Of a stretch of 64,000 nt of DNA, positions 50,043 through 58,992 are shown in pieces (the first letter of the stretch is position 1; the number at the start of each line of letters is the position of its first letter). Below the pieces are notes generated by a model that did not search any database, was not told where the DNA came from, and was given only the letters and a program-made list of their open reading frames with translations. Source of the DNA: Clostridium massiliamazoniense (GTDB lineage Bacteria; Bacillota; Clostridia; Clostridiales; Clostridiaceae); assembly GCF_001403635.1 (NCBI RefSeq), contig NZ_LN879468.1, positions 806,001 to 870,000 on the forward strand. The letters are read 5' to 3'. The position numbers and the translations under genes were made by a program.

Positions 50043-51682
50043 TACTCTACAGCCATTATGAAATAATATAAAGGTTGGTCTCCTTTATAACATTGAACAT
50101 CATAATCACTATATTTTTCTTCTATACTTTCAATGAAGTTTTCAACCTCATCTTCTTTACAGTCTGAACCATAGAATATAGTTATTAACTCAGACTCCTC
50201 ATTACACATTTGGTCTAATAAATCTTTTGCAACTTCATAAGGATCTTCTCCAACTTCCTTAATCTTACCTTCTAGAAGTCCTAGAATATTCCCTTCTTTG
50301 ATTTCTAAACCATCCATTTCTGTATCTCTTACAGCGTAAGTTACTGATGCTGATTGAACATTTTCCATAGCTTCTTTAAGCTCTGCTTCATTAGTATCAA
50401 CATCTTCTTCTGCATTAAACATAGTTATACATGTTATTCCTTGCGGAATTGTTTTTGTTGGTATAACTCTAATATCTTTATCTGATACTTCAGCTGCTTG
50501 GTTAGCTGCCATTATTATATTTTTATTATTTGGAAGTATAAAAATATGTTCTGCATTTAACTTATTAATAGCATCTACCATATCTTGAGTACTTGGATTC
50601 ATTGTTTGACCACCTTCAATTACATAGTCAACTCCAAGATCTTTAAAGATATCCTTCATTCCTGATCCCATAGCCACTGATATAAATGCATATTTTTTTG
50701 CTTCTGCTTCCACTGCAGCTTCTTCAGCTCTTGCAAAATCCTCTGCATTTGCAACCATATGTCTATGTTCTTCTCTCATATTATCTATTTTTATTTTTGA
50801 TAGCTCGCCTATAGTAACTGCCTTTTGTAAAACTTTACCTGGGTCATTAGTATGAATATGAACTTTTATTACATCTTCATATCCTACTACTATCATTGAG
50901 TCTCCTAAGCTTTCAATTTCATCTCTAAATTCGTTAGCTTTATTTGCATCTCCTAATATAATGAATTCAGTACAATATCCGAATTTTATATCATCTGCAT
51001 TAACAGTACTTTGTGCACTAACTTCAACAGACTTTTCACTAGCTACTTTTGCTGGAACTTCTATTTTAAGGTCATTTTTTAAAGCTTCAAGCATACCCTC
51101 TAAAATTATTAATAATCCCATTCCACCAGAATCTACAACTTTAGCTTTCTTTAAAGCTGGTAACATTTCTGGAGTTTTATCTAGCATTATTTTACATTCT
51201 CTACAAACGTCAACCATTAATTCTTCCATGCAATTAGCATTTGATGCCATTGCTACTTCACCAGCAGTTCTTATTATTGTTAAAATTGTACCTTCTGTCG
51301 GTCTCATAACTGCCTTATAAGCAGCCTTTGCCCCTTCTTCAATAGCAGCAGCAAATTCTTTTACTGAAACTGTTGCTTTTCCATCAAGGCCTTTTGAAAT
51401 ACCTCTTAATATTTGTGATAATATAACCCCTGAATTACCTCTAGCACCCATTAAAGCACCTTTAGATAATTTCTTTGATACTTCACCTATATTGTCACTA
51501 TTAAATCCATCAATTTCCTTTACTGATGCTTTAAAAGTCATTGACATATTAGTTCCAGTATCTCCATCAGGAACTGGAAAAACATTTAGTGAGTTTACAT
51601 AATCACTTTGTGATTCTAATCTATTAGATGCATTTTGCATCATAGCATAAAAATGCTCCCCACTTATATTTTCATATTTCAT
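50042..51682 (-). CDS. yloV: DAK2-domain protein (YloV; FakA-like fatty acid kinase subunit)
   Basis: This 546-residue protein has an N-terminal DhaL/DAK2 ATP-binding domain with NVFPVPDGDTGTNMSMTF near residue 30 and MGARGNSGVILSQILRG near 78, a central domain and a C-terminal FakA-type domain. FakA with a DegV-like FakB phosphorylates exogenous fatty acids in Firmicutes. The start ATG has AGGAGGT upstream. It follows yloU by 13 bases, the widespread rpmB-yloU-yloV-recG neighbourhood. Confidence 0.92.
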   Translation of the reverse strand: MKYENISGEHFYAMMQNASNRLESQSDYVNSLNVFPVPDGDTGTNMSMTFKASVKEIDGFNSDNIGEVSKKLSKGALMGARGNSGVILSQILRGISKGLDGKATVSVKEFAAAIEEGAKAAYKAVMRPTEGTILTIIRTAGEVAMASNANCMEELMVDVCRECKIMLDKTPEMLPALKKAKVVDSGGMGLLIILEGMLEALKNDLKIEVPAKVASEKSVEVSAQSTVNADDIKFGYCTEFIILGDANKANEFRDEIESLGDSMIVVGYEDVIKVHIHTNDPGKVLQKAVTIGELSKIKIDNMREEHRHMVANAEDFARAEEAAVEAEAKKYAFISVAMGSGMKDIFKDLGVDYVIEGGQTMNPSTQDMVDAINKLNAEHIFILPNNKNIIMAANQAAEVSDKDIRVIPTKTIPQGITCITMFNAEEDVDTNEAELKEAMENVQSASVTYAVRDTEMDGLEIKEGNILGLLEGKIKEVGEDPYEVAKDLLDQMCNEESELITIFYGSDCKEDEVENFIESIEEKYSDYDVQCYKGDQPLYYFIMAVE

Positions 51683-51695
51683 TATAATTTACCTC

Positions 51696-52043
51696 CTAGA
51701 CTCTTACAGCTTGAACATTGACTGTTATAGCTGATACCTTTAAGCCAGTATAATTCTCTACATTATATTTTACTTTTTGAATTATGTTATTTGCAATAAC
51801 TGAAATTTTTGTTCCATACTCAACCATTATGAAAAGTTCAATGGATAAATTTCTATCTTTATGATTTATTTTTACACCTTTTGTTAGATTTTCAAGTTTC
51901 ATTAGTTCCCAAAGACCTTCAGTGGCACTTTTTGATACCATTCCAACAACTCCATAACATTCCATTGTTGAAAGCCCTATAATCTTTGATAACACATCAT
52001 CTCCATAGGTTACATTACCTTGTTCGTTTGAATATCCAATCAT
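51696..52043 (-). CDS. yloU: Asp23/Gls24 family protein (YloU)
   Basis: This is a 115-residue Asp23/DUF322 protein. The family features are the N-terminal GDDVLSKIIGLSTMECYGVVGM and the C-terminal YNVENYTGLKVSAITVNVQAV. These proteins are linked to envelope stress or lipid metabolism; the paired yloV suggests a role with fatty acid kinase. GGAGG precedes the ATG. Confidence 0.92.
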   Translation of the reverse strand: MIGYSNEQGNVTYGDDVLSKIIGLSTMECYGVVGMVSKSATEGLWELMKLENLTKGVKINHKDRNLSIELFIMVEYGTKISVIANNIIQKVKYNVENYTGLKVSAITVNVQAVRV

Positions 52044-52075
52044 GATGATTCCTCCTCAACTATTCCATATAATAT

Positions 52076-52114
52076 ATTCTATATTAAATACTGTTAATAT
52101 TCAAGAATATTCTT
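52076..52114 (-). promoter_or_regulatory. yloU-yloV promoter with palindrome over the -35
   Basis: Minus-strand TTGAAT (52099-52104) and TAGAAT (52076-52081) with 17-base spacing. A perfect 12-base palindrome, AAGAATATTCTT (52103-52114), touches the -35 element. Confidence 0.55.
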
Positions 52115-52221
52115 TGATAATACCCCTATTTTACTTTTATTCATCAATTATTAATTTATTTTTTATCACTTATTTTTATTTTTATTAATTTACTTTATTT
52201 TTATATTATTTAATATTTTAC

Positions 52222-52251
52222 TTGCAATAAATATAATGTTTGTGCTAGAAT
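52222..52251 (+). promoter_or_regulatory. rpmB promoter
   Basis: Plus-strand TTGCAA (52222-52227) and TAGAAT (52246-52251), spacing 18, with a TGC extension before the -10 (extended -10 type). It lies 50 bases upstream of rpmB, and GAAGGAGGTG follows. Confidence 0.65.
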
Positions 52252-52300
52252 AATATTTGTCCTATTGAAGATTTATCTTCAAATGAAGGAGGTGTTTTAA

Positions 52301-52492
52301 ATGGCAAGAAGATGCGAAATATGCAACAAAGGTGTTGTTTCAGGAACTCAATACAGTCACTCACACAGACAATCAAAGAGAACTTGGGCTCCTAACGTAA
52401 AGAAAATAAAAGCTATCGTTAAAGGTACACCTAAAACTATAAACGTTTGTACAAGATGTTTAAGATCAGGTAAGGTTCAAAGAGCTATCTAG
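52301..52492 (+). CDS. rpmB: 50S ribosomal protein L28
   Basis: L28 is a small 50S protein. MARRCEICNKGVVSGTQYSH and the C-terminal INVCTRCLRSGKVQRAI carry the two CxxC pairs of the zinc-binding form. 63 residues. AAGGAGGTG precedes the ATG. It is transcribed divergently from yloU, with its own promoter and terminator. Confidence 0.97.
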   Translation: MARRCEICNKGVVSGTQYSHSHRQSKRTWAPNVKKIKAIVKGTPKTINVCTRCLRSGKVQRAI

Positions 52493-52504
52493 TTCTTTGA
52501 TAAA

Positions 52505-52535
52505 AATGCAATTGCTTCACAATTGCATTTTTTTG
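52505..52535 (+). terminator. rpmB terminator
   Basis: Perfect 9-bp hairpin ATGCAATTG/CAATTGCAT followed by a long T run, 13 bases past the rpmB stop. Confidence 0.9.
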
Positions 52536-52559
52536 TTGCTCAAAAATAAAAATCCTATA

Positions 52560-52790
52560 AAAGAAAAATAATCTTCATTATTAATATCTCCAGCATTAGA
52601 GTTAATTATAATTGAAGATTATCTCCTTTTAATAAAATTTTTACTTAGCTATGTATTTAGCTATTTCTTTTTAAAGATTCTTATTATTCTCCCGATAAAT
52701 TTAGGAAGCTTTATTACTGTAATTTTCATTCATTTCACCCTTTTTTAATTTACTATAATATATATTATGCAAATTAATGTGAAAATGTTC
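52560..52790. other. gene-free stretch between rpmB and thiN with a long-range inverted repeat
   Basis: ATAATCTTCA (about 52569-52578) and TGAAGATTAT (about 52613-52622) form a 10-bp inverted repeat enclosing about 34 bases with internal ATTAAT/ATTAAT complementarity. On the minus strand it is followed by TTTTTCTTTTA, so it may be a large-loop terminator for thiN. The rest of the stretch is AT-rich with no gene visible. Confidence 0.45.
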
Positions 52791-53417
52791 CTAATCTTGA
52801 GAATATATAATAATTAATGTACCACTTTTAAAATTTACAAATATTTTTTCTTCTTGAAATTCATTAGAATTACAAATTCCTTCAAAGGGTTTCAATTCAT
52901 AATTATTTAATTCATATTTACTTCCCTTTAAAGTTAAGTTTTCTACATTGCCACCATAGGCATAAAAAGAAACATATTTCATACCTATATTTTCTATAAC
53001 TATACTTTCCTTTGTCATAGTAATTATATTCTTATCATCTATTATATAAGCCTTTATATCTTTTTCTATAGCCTTCTTTAAAAGACCTATATTTGCCATG
53101 AAGTGATCTAATCTTCCACCAGTCATAGCTAATAAGTATATTTCTGTAGCTCCTAATTCTATAGCCTTTTCAAGTCCTAATTCAGAATCAGTATAATCCT
53201 TTTCAGGTGGAAACTTAACAAATTCAAACTCTTCTATTTTCTCTTTTGATAATTTAGTTGAATCAAAATCACCTAGTAAATAATCTGGTTTACTATTAAA
53301 ATCTAAAAATACATCTAAACCACTATCTAAGGCTATAGAATAATCAACTTCTTCTTTATATTTATTAAATAATTCTATTGATGGTCTTTCACCTCCACCA
53401 ACCATTAAAATCTTCAT
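52791..53417 (-). CDS. thiN: thiamine pyrophosphokinase
   Basis: ThiN makes thiamine diphosphate from thiamine and ATP. LDSGLDVFLDFNSKPDYLLG followed by GDFDS and FPPEKDYTDSELGLEKAI are family motifs, as is AMTGGRLDHFMANIGLL. 208 residues. It lies 1 base after rpe in the rsgA-rpe-thiN cluster common in Firmicutes. No TPP riboswitch is present. Confidence 0.94.
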   Translation of the reverse strand: MKILMVGGGERPSIELFNKYKEEVDYSIALDSGLDVFLDFNSKPDYLLGDFDSTKLSKEKIEEFEFVKFPPEKDYTDSELGLEKAIELGATEIYLLAMTGGRLDHFMANIGLLKKAIEKDIKAYIIDDKNIITMTKESIVIENIGMKYVSFYAYGGNVENLTLKGSKYELNNYELKPFEGICNSNEFQEEKIFVNFKSGTLIIIYSQD

Positions 53418-53418
53418 T

Positions 53419-54075
53419 TTAAGCTAAAGCCTCTCTTAAACCTTTTATATTTTCTTCTATTTTTTCCTCTTTAAATACTGCTGAACCTGCTACCACAACA
53501 TTAGCTCCTGCTAAGACAACATCTTTTATATTATCTTTTCCTATTCCACCATCTACTTCTATTAAAAGATCATTATTTCCACATTCCCTAGCCATTTCTT
53601 TTATTTCTTTTATTTTATCTAGAGAATAATCAATAAACTTTTGCCCACCAAAACCTGGATTGACAGACATTATAAGTACCATATCTAATTTTTTTATTAC
53701 ATTCTTAAGTAAAGTTGTACTAGTTCCCGGATTTAATGATACTCCAACTTTAACCCCTTTTGATTTTATATATTCAATAGCTCTATCTAAATGTCTTTCT
53801 GCTTCATAATGTATAGTTATAATATCTGCTCCTGCATTTACAAATTCATCTATATATCTTGAAGGTTCCTCAATCATTAAATGAACATCAAATACCATAT
53901 CTGTTAAAGGTCTAATTGCTTTCATTATTGGGAATCCAAAGCTTATATTAGGAACAAAATTCCCATCCATAACATCTATATGTAAAAATTCTGCCCCTCC
54001 TTTTTCTACTCTTTTAACATGTTCTCCTAGCTTTGAAAAATCTGCTGATAATATTGATGGTGCTATTTTTACCAT
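53419..54075 (-). CDS. rpe: ribulose-phosphate 3-epimerase
   Basis: Rpe interconverts ribulose 5-phosphate and xylulose 5-phosphate. TIM-barrel motifs: IAPSILSADFSKLGEHV, FLHIDVMDGNFVPNISFG, DVHLMIEEP, and VNPGFGGQKFI near residue 140. 218 residues. It abuts rsgA directly. Confidence 0.96.
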   Translation of the reverse strand: MVKIAPSILSADFSKLGEHVKRVEKGGAEFLHIDVMDGNFVPNISFGFPIMKAIRPLTDMVFDVHLMIEEPSRYIDEFVNAGADIITIHYEAERHLDRAIEYIKSKGVKVGVSLNPGTSTTLLKNVIKKLDMVLIMSVNPGFGGQKFIDYSLDKIKEIKEMARECGNNDLLIEVDGGIGKDNIKDVVLAGANVVVAGSAVFKEEKIEENIKGLREALA

Positions 54076-54939
54076 TTATCTCACTCTCCCATTTTGTATT
54101 TCTTCTAAAGTCTTTATATAAAAATCATATCTCAATTTATTTAATATGCCTTCTTCTACTTTTTCTTTAACCTTACATCCTGGTTCTTTATAATGGTTAC
54201 ATCCTCTAAATTTACATTGTCCTTCATATTCATTAAACTCTGGGAAACAATATTTTAATTTTTCTTTATCAAGAAAGCTTATATCTAGAGTAGAGAAACC
54301 TGGAGTATCAACAAGATATCCATCTTCTATTTCTATAAGTTCACTATGTCTTGTGGTATGTTTACCTCTTCCTAACTTTTTGCTTATATCTCCAGTTTCC
54401 ATATGCTCTTTTTCTATTAACGCATTAAATAAAGTAGATTTTCCAGCACCAGAAGGTCCACAAAGAACAGTTATATTACCACTCATTTTTTCTTTTAAAC
54501 TTTCTATGCCTTTTCCTTCCTTCGCATTTATTAATAAAACCTCATATCCAATTGAATTTATAGCTGATTTTATTTCTGAAATTTCTTCTTCTGTGCATAT
54601 ATCTATTTTATTCAAACAAACTATTGGTTCTATATCGTTATATTCACAAAGAAGCAAAAATCTATTTAATAATTCAATATTTATATCTGGATTCTTTATT
54701 GCAAAAACTACAAAAGCTCTAGTTACATTAGCAACTGTTGGTCTTATAAGTTCTGATTTTCTTTCATAGATTTTCTCTATTACACCTTTTCCCTTGTCTA
54801 TTTTTATTTCAACCATATCTCCAACCATTGGCTTCAATGATTCATATCTAAATTTTCCTCTTGCTTTGCATTCTATAATACCTTCTTCAGTTTTTATATA
54901 ATAAAAGCCACCTATTCCTTTTATTATTCTACCTTCCAT
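54076..54939 (-). CDS. rsgA: ribosome small-subunit GTPase RsgA (YloQ)
   Basis: RsgA is a circularly permuted GTPase that checks late 30S maturation. An N-terminal OB fold precedes G4 ([11 protein letters not shown] near residue 120), G1 ([15 protein letters not shown] near 167) and G3 (DTPGFS). The C-terminal zinc motif is [14 protein letters not shown]. 287 residues is standard. It follows prkC, whose homologues phosphorylate RsgA in B. subtilis, so the neighbourhood is functionally consistent. Confidence 0.95.
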   Translation of the reverse strand: MEGRIIKGIGGFYYIKTEEGIIECKARGKFRYESLKPMVGDMVEIKIDKGKGVIEKIYERKSELIRPTVANVTRAFVVFAIKNPDINIELLNRFLLLCEYNDIEPIVCLNKIDICTEEEISEIKSAINSIGYEVLLINAKEGKGIESLKEKMSGNITVLCGPSGAGKSTLFNALIEKEHMETGDISKKLGRGKHTTRHSELIEIEDGYLVDTPGFSTLDISFLDKEKLKYCFPEFNEYEGQCKFRGCNHYKEPGCKVKEKVEEGILNKLRYDFYIKTLEEIQNGRVR

Positions 54940-54997
54940 TTTGCCTCCTCTTATTTTTATTTTAAAGATTTCGCCTTAAAATTATTTCTCTATATTT

Positions 54998-55027
54998 ATA
55001 ATAAACAAAATACTCTATAAAATGCAA
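54998..55027 (-). promoter_or_regulatory. possible rsgA promoter
   Basis: Minus-strand TTGCAT (55022-55027) and TATTAT (54998-55003), spacing 18, immediately after the prkC terminator. Confidence 0.4.
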
Positions 55028-55060
55028 GAAATCCAAGAATAAATTTCTTGGATTTCTCTT
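55025..55060 (-). terminator. terminator after prkC
   Basis: Hairpin AGAAATCCAAGAA/TTCTTGGATTTCT with a five-base loop, 18 bases past the prkC stop; the tail TGCATTTTATA is only moderately U-rich. Confidence 0.65.
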
Positions 55061-55077
55061 TTACTTATTTATTTTTA

Positions 55078-57204
55078 TTAATTTTGATTTTTGTTAACAC
55101 TTATTCCATTGCTAGTACTAGCGCCTTTTCCTTTTCCTGTATTGCTTGAATTACTTGGAGTTGCGCTATGACTATCTTTATTTTGATTTTCTACATTTGG
55201 TTTCTTATCAGATGTATTTGATGATTCTGTTCCATGTTCTACTTTACTGCCACTATTATCTGTGCTTCCAGAATTCCCTGTATTTCCTGAATTATCGGTA
55301 TTACCTGTGTTTCCTGAATTATCAGTATTACCTGAATTTCCAGCATTACCTGTATTTCCAGTATTATCTGAGTTACCAGCATTAGCACCATTATTTCCTG
55401 AAGTATCTCCTCCAGTTGGTGGTTTCGGAGTTGGCGTTGGTGCAACATAATCTCCATAATAAGTTACAGTAACTGCAGATCCACTCTTAACACTATAACC
55501 ACCTTGTGGGTCCTGTGCATATATTTTTCCATTATCTGCTACTGAACCAGCTACATTACCTTGAACAGCATTTATAGTCAATCCTAAATCATTTAATGTT
55601 TGTTTTGCTTCTGCTACAGTCATACCTGTTAAGCTTGGAACTTCAACCATTTTTACTTGTTGACCTTTACTTACTATTATACTTACTGAACTATTTTTAG
55701 GTACTTGTGTTCCTGCTGCTGGATTTGTTCCTATTATTTGTCCTTTTGGTACTGAATCACTATAACTATATGTTGTATCACCTACAGTCAATCCTTGACC
55801 TTCTAGAGTTTTCTTAGCTTCACTTAAAGACATATTGCTTACATCCTGAATAGTTATAGCCTGTGGCCCTGAACTTACAGTTATAGTTATATTAGTTCCT
55901 TTGTTAACTTCAGCTCCACTTGCTGGACTAATACTAATTACAGTTCCAGCAGGTGCATCATTTGCTACTTGATTAACAGTGAATTTTAAACCTAATTTAT
56001 CTAATTGAGATTCTGCTTCATTAGTTGTTAAATTCACAATATTAGGAACTGTAACCTTCTGACTAGATGCTTTTCTATTACCTAAGGATATTCCAGCATA
56101 TATCCCTCCGCATACTACAATAATTGCTATTACAACTATTATAGCAACACCTGATCCTTTTCCACCTTTTTTTCTTGGCTTTTCATCTAACTCATCATAC
56201 TCATCTTCGTAATCATCATATTCATCCTCATCTTCCTCATAATCATCATCTTCTTCATATTGATGATGATTTTCTTCAGTATAAAGAGGAGTATTTTGAT
56301 AAATAGTGTCATCCATACTAACTGGTGACATTACTCTAGTATAATCAGTATCATCTTCAGCTTCTTCTTCATCAATTGTCATATTAGGATTATCTTTTAC
56401 TCTTTCTAAATCTATCTTTAGATCTACTACACTATCATATCTTTCATTAGGATCTTTAGCCATACACTTTAAGATTAATTGATTTAATCCTTCTGGTATC
56501 TCTGGATTTATTTCCTTCGGTGGAATAACATTATCTTGTATATGCTTTAAAGCTACTGTTACAGCTGAATCTCCATCAAAAGGAACCTTTCCAGTTGCCA
56601 TTTCATAAATAACTACACCTAATGAATATATATCTGTTCTGAAGTCTATATAACTTCCCTTTGCTTGTTCTGGAGAGAAATAATGAGCTGATCCCATTAT
56701 AGTATTAGTGTGTGCTAGAGTTGAAGAGTCCATTGATTTCGCTATACCAAAATCAGTTACCTTAACAACACCCTCTGCAGTTACTAATATGTTATGTGGT
56801 TTTATATCTCTGTGAACAATATTATTTTTGTGTGCACAAGCCAATGCTGATGCTACCTTTATAGCTATTCTAATAGCTACCTCATTTGGAAGGTGTCCTC
56901 TTTCTTGAATTATTTTCTTTAAAGTTTTTCCTTCTATAAATTCCATGACAATATAATTCATATCATCTTGGTTTCCAACATCTAATACGTTAACTATATT
57001 AGGATCAGAAAGGGTAGCAATTGCTTGAGCTTCTTTTTTAAATTTTCTTATTATTTCTTCATTTTCTTTAAAAGAATCTTTAAGAACTTTTACAGCTACA
57101 AATCTATTAAGCTTTCGGTCTCTAGCTTTATAAACTATAGCCATACCGCCTTCTCCTACTTTTTCAAGGAGTTCGTATCTGTCTCCTAACAACATATAAT
57201 TCAT
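55078..57204 (-). CDS. prkC: PASTA-domain Ser/Thr protein kinase PrkC
   Basis: PrkC is a membrane kinase that senses cell-wall muropeptides or lipid II. Kinase domain residues 1-270: GEGGMAIVYKA, VAVKVL, HRDIKPHNIL, DFGIAKS. A very acidic segment (D/E/Y-rich, residues about 300-345) precedes one membrane helix (VAIIVVIAIIVVCGGIYAG near 355). Three PASTA repeats follow, then a Gly/Asn/Ser/Thr-rich tail with near-repeats of GNTDNSGNTGN. ATG 57204 lies 1 base after the prpC stop and follows GGAGG; an upstream TTG is in frame but overlaps this site. Confidence 0.96.
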   Translation of the reverse strand: MNYMLLGDRYELLEKVGEGGMAIVYKARDRKLNRFVAVKVLKDSFKENEEIIRKFKKEAQAIATLSDPNIVNVLDVGNQDDMNYIVMEFIEGKTLKKIIQERGHLPNEVAIRIAIKVASALACAHKNNIVHRDIKPHNILVTAEGVVKVTDFGIAKSMDSSTLAHTNTIMGSAHYFSPEQAKGSYIDFRTDIYSLGVVIYEMATGKVPFDGDSAVTVALKHIQDNVIPPKEINPEIPEGLNQLILKCMAKDPNERYDSVVDLKIDLERVKDNPNMTIDEEEAEDDTDYTRVMSPVSMDDTIYQNTPLYTEENHHQYEEDDDYEEDEDEYDDYEDEYDELDEKPRKKGGKGSGVAIIVVIAIIVVCGGIYAGISLGNRKASSQKVTVPNIVNLTTNEAESQLDKLGLKFTVNQVANDAPAGTVISISPASGAEVNKGTNITITVSSGPQAITIQDVSNMSLSEAKKTLEGQGLTVGDTTYSYSDSVPKGQIIGTNPAAGTQVPKNSSVSIIVSKGQQVKMVEVPSLTGMTVAEAKQTLNDLGLTINAVQGNVAGSVADNGKIYAQDPQGGYSVKSGSAVTVTYYGDYVAPTPTPKPPTGGDTSGNNGANAGNSDNTGNTGNAGNSGNTDNSGNTGNTDNSGNTGNSGSTDNSGSKVEHGTESSNTSDKKPNVENQNKDSHSATPSNSSNTGKGKGASTSNGISVNKNQN

Positions 57205-57205
57205 A

Positions 57206-57931
57206 CTAATTCTCTCCTCCAAAAACAAGAACTGTTATGTTATCTTTGCCGCCTTCGCTTTTAGCCTTTTCAACAAGTTTTTTACATGATTCTTGTAAAT
57301 CATAAGAGTCTCTAACTTCATCCAATATAAAGCTTTCATCTACATCATTACTTAATCCATCTGTGCATAAAACAAAATAATCATACATGCCTTTAGGAAC
57401 ATCATAAATATCTACATCAACTGTTTCATTAGTTCCAACAGCCCTTGTGATTATATTTCTTCTAGGATGTTTTTTAGCTTCTTCTTCAGTTATACTACCT
57501 GAATCTATTAATTCTTGAACTAATGAGTGGTCTTTAGTTATTTTTTCTATTCCTTCATCATTAATTCCATAGCAAACGCTATCTCCTACATTTACTATTT
57601 GAATTACTTCTGGTAAAACTAATGCTGATACTATAGTAGTCCCCATACCGGATAATTTTTTTTGATTTGCTGCATGATTATAAATCTTTGTATTTACATC
57701 TATAACGGCATCTGCTAACAAGTCATCCTCTTCATAGTCTCCAAAATTTGTTTTTACAAAGTCTATTATACCTTCAACAGCCATTTTACTAGCTACTTCT
57801 CCAGCATTATGACCTCCCATACCATCAGCAACTATTAAAAGTTTATACTTTCTCCCTAAATGATAGTCACCATAGTCCTCATTGATTTGTCTTACATTTC
57901 CTATATCACTTATAAATCCTACCATAAACAA
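57206..57931 (-). CDS. prpC: PP2C-type Ser/Thr phosphatase PrpC (Stp)
   Basis: This phosphatase reverses PrkC phosphorylation. Motifs: VRQINEDYGDYH, VADGMGGHNAGEVASKMAV, GMGTTIVSALVL, GDSVCYGI and CTDGLSNDV. 241 residues. It lies between rlmN and prkC in the conserved fmt-rsmB-rlmN-prpC-prkC-rsgA-rpe-thiN arrangement. Confidence 0.97.
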   Translation of the reverse strand: MFMVGFISDIGNVRQINEDYGDYHLGRKYKLLIVADGMGGHNAGEVASKMAVEGIIDFVKTNFGDYEEDDLLADAVIDVNTKIYNHAANQKKLSGMGTTIVSALVLPEVIQIVNVGDSVCYGINDEGIEKITKDHSLVQELIDSGSITEEEAKKHPRRNIITRAVGTNETVDVDIYDVPKGMYDYFVLCTDGLSNDVDESFILDEVRDSYDLQESCKKLVEKAKSEGGKDNITVLVFGGEN

Positions 57932-57950
57932 ACCATTCTCCTTTTTAAAT

Positions 57951-58976
57951 CTACTTAGATTCTAAATAACTTCTTCTTAATTGTCCACATGCTGCGTTAA
58001 TATCTGCACCTTTCTCCTGTCTTACTGTAGCCTCTATACCATAATTATTAAGTATTTTTCTGAAATCCTCTATAGCTTTAGGTGTTGATTTTCTGAACGT
58101 ATTCTCTTTAATTTCATTTACTGGAATTAAATTAACATGACATAAAGTTCCACCAATTAAACTGCCTAAACTTCTTGCATCTTCTTTACTATCATTAACA
58201 CCACTAACTAATGAATATTCAAAAGTTATTCTTCTGTTAGTTTTCTTTACATAATAATTACATGCATCTAATATTTCTTTTATTGAATATTTATTAGCTA
58301 TAGGCATGATTGCCTTTCTTTTTTCATCTGTTACAGCATGAAGAGAAATAGCTAAAGTAACTTGCATTTCTTTATCAGCCATATCATATATTTTAGGAAC
58401 AATTCCACAAGTTGATAAAGTTATATGTCTTTGACCTATATTAAGACCATAGTCTGCATTTACAAGTTCTAAAAATTTCATTACATTATCATAATTGTCA
58501 AGAGGCTCTCCACTTCCCATTAAAACTATATTAGAAATTCTTTCTTCTAAAAGACTTTGAGCTACTATAACTTCGCTTAACATCTCTCCTGCAGTTAAAT
58601 CTCTAACTCTACCTTCTAATGTTGAAGCACAGAATTTACATCCCATTCTACATCCAACTTGAGTTGATATGCAAATAGTATTTCCATGTTTATACTTCAT
58701 TATAACACATTCTATTATATTACCATCTTTAAATTTTAATAGGAATTTTTTTGTTCCATCAGTTGATGACATTGCATCTAAAACCTCTGGTAATTCTATA
58801 GAAAAATGTTCTTTAAGTTTTTCCTGCATTGCCTTTGGCACATTTTTCATTAAAGAAAAGTCATAAACACCTTTATATATCCAGTCAAAGATTTGTTTAG
58901 CTCTAAATGCACTTTCCCCATTATTTTTCATCCAAACTTTTAATTCATCTAAGCTAAAATTAAATATATTTTCCAT
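57951..58976 (-). CDS. rlmN: dual-specificity 23S rRNA/tRNA adenine-2 methyltransferase RlmN
   Basis: RlmN is a radical-SAM enzyme that methylates A2503 of 23S rRNA and A37 of some tRNAs. The FeS motif is [10 protein letters not shown] near residue 115. [31 protein letters not shown] and the C-terminal [11 protein letters not shown] with the catalytic cysteine are present. The first in-frame ATG (58991) overlaps the GGAG site; ATG 58976 (MENIFNFS) is preferred, giving 341 residues. Confidence 0.96.
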   Translation of the reverse strand: MENIFNFSLDELKVWMKNNGESAFRAKQIFDWIYKGVYDFSLMKNVPKAMQEKLKEHFSIELPEVLDAMSSTDGTKKFLLKFKDGNIIECVIMKYKHGNTICISTQVGCRMGCKFCASTLEGRVRDLTAGEMLSEVIVAQSLLEERISNIVLMGSGEPLDNYDNVMKFLELVNADYGLNIGQRHITLSTCGIVPKIYDMADKEMQVTLAISLHAVTDEKRKAIMPIANKYSIKEILDACNYYVKKTNRRITFEYSLVSGVNDSKEDARSLGSLIGGTLCHVNLIPVNEIKENTFRKSTPKAIEDFRKILNNYGIEATVRQEKGADINAACGQLRRSYLESK

Positions 58977-58992
58977 TAAAGTTATCTCCATT

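Noticed and set aside
53418..53418. TPP riboswitch controlling thiN
   Set aside because: rpe abuts thiN with one base between, so no leader can exist.
55239..55460. Repeats and open frames in other frames resembling a CRISPR or separate proline/serine-rich genes
   Set aside because: The repeats encode the low-complexity tail of PrkC; spacing is irregular and there are no unique spacers or cas genes.
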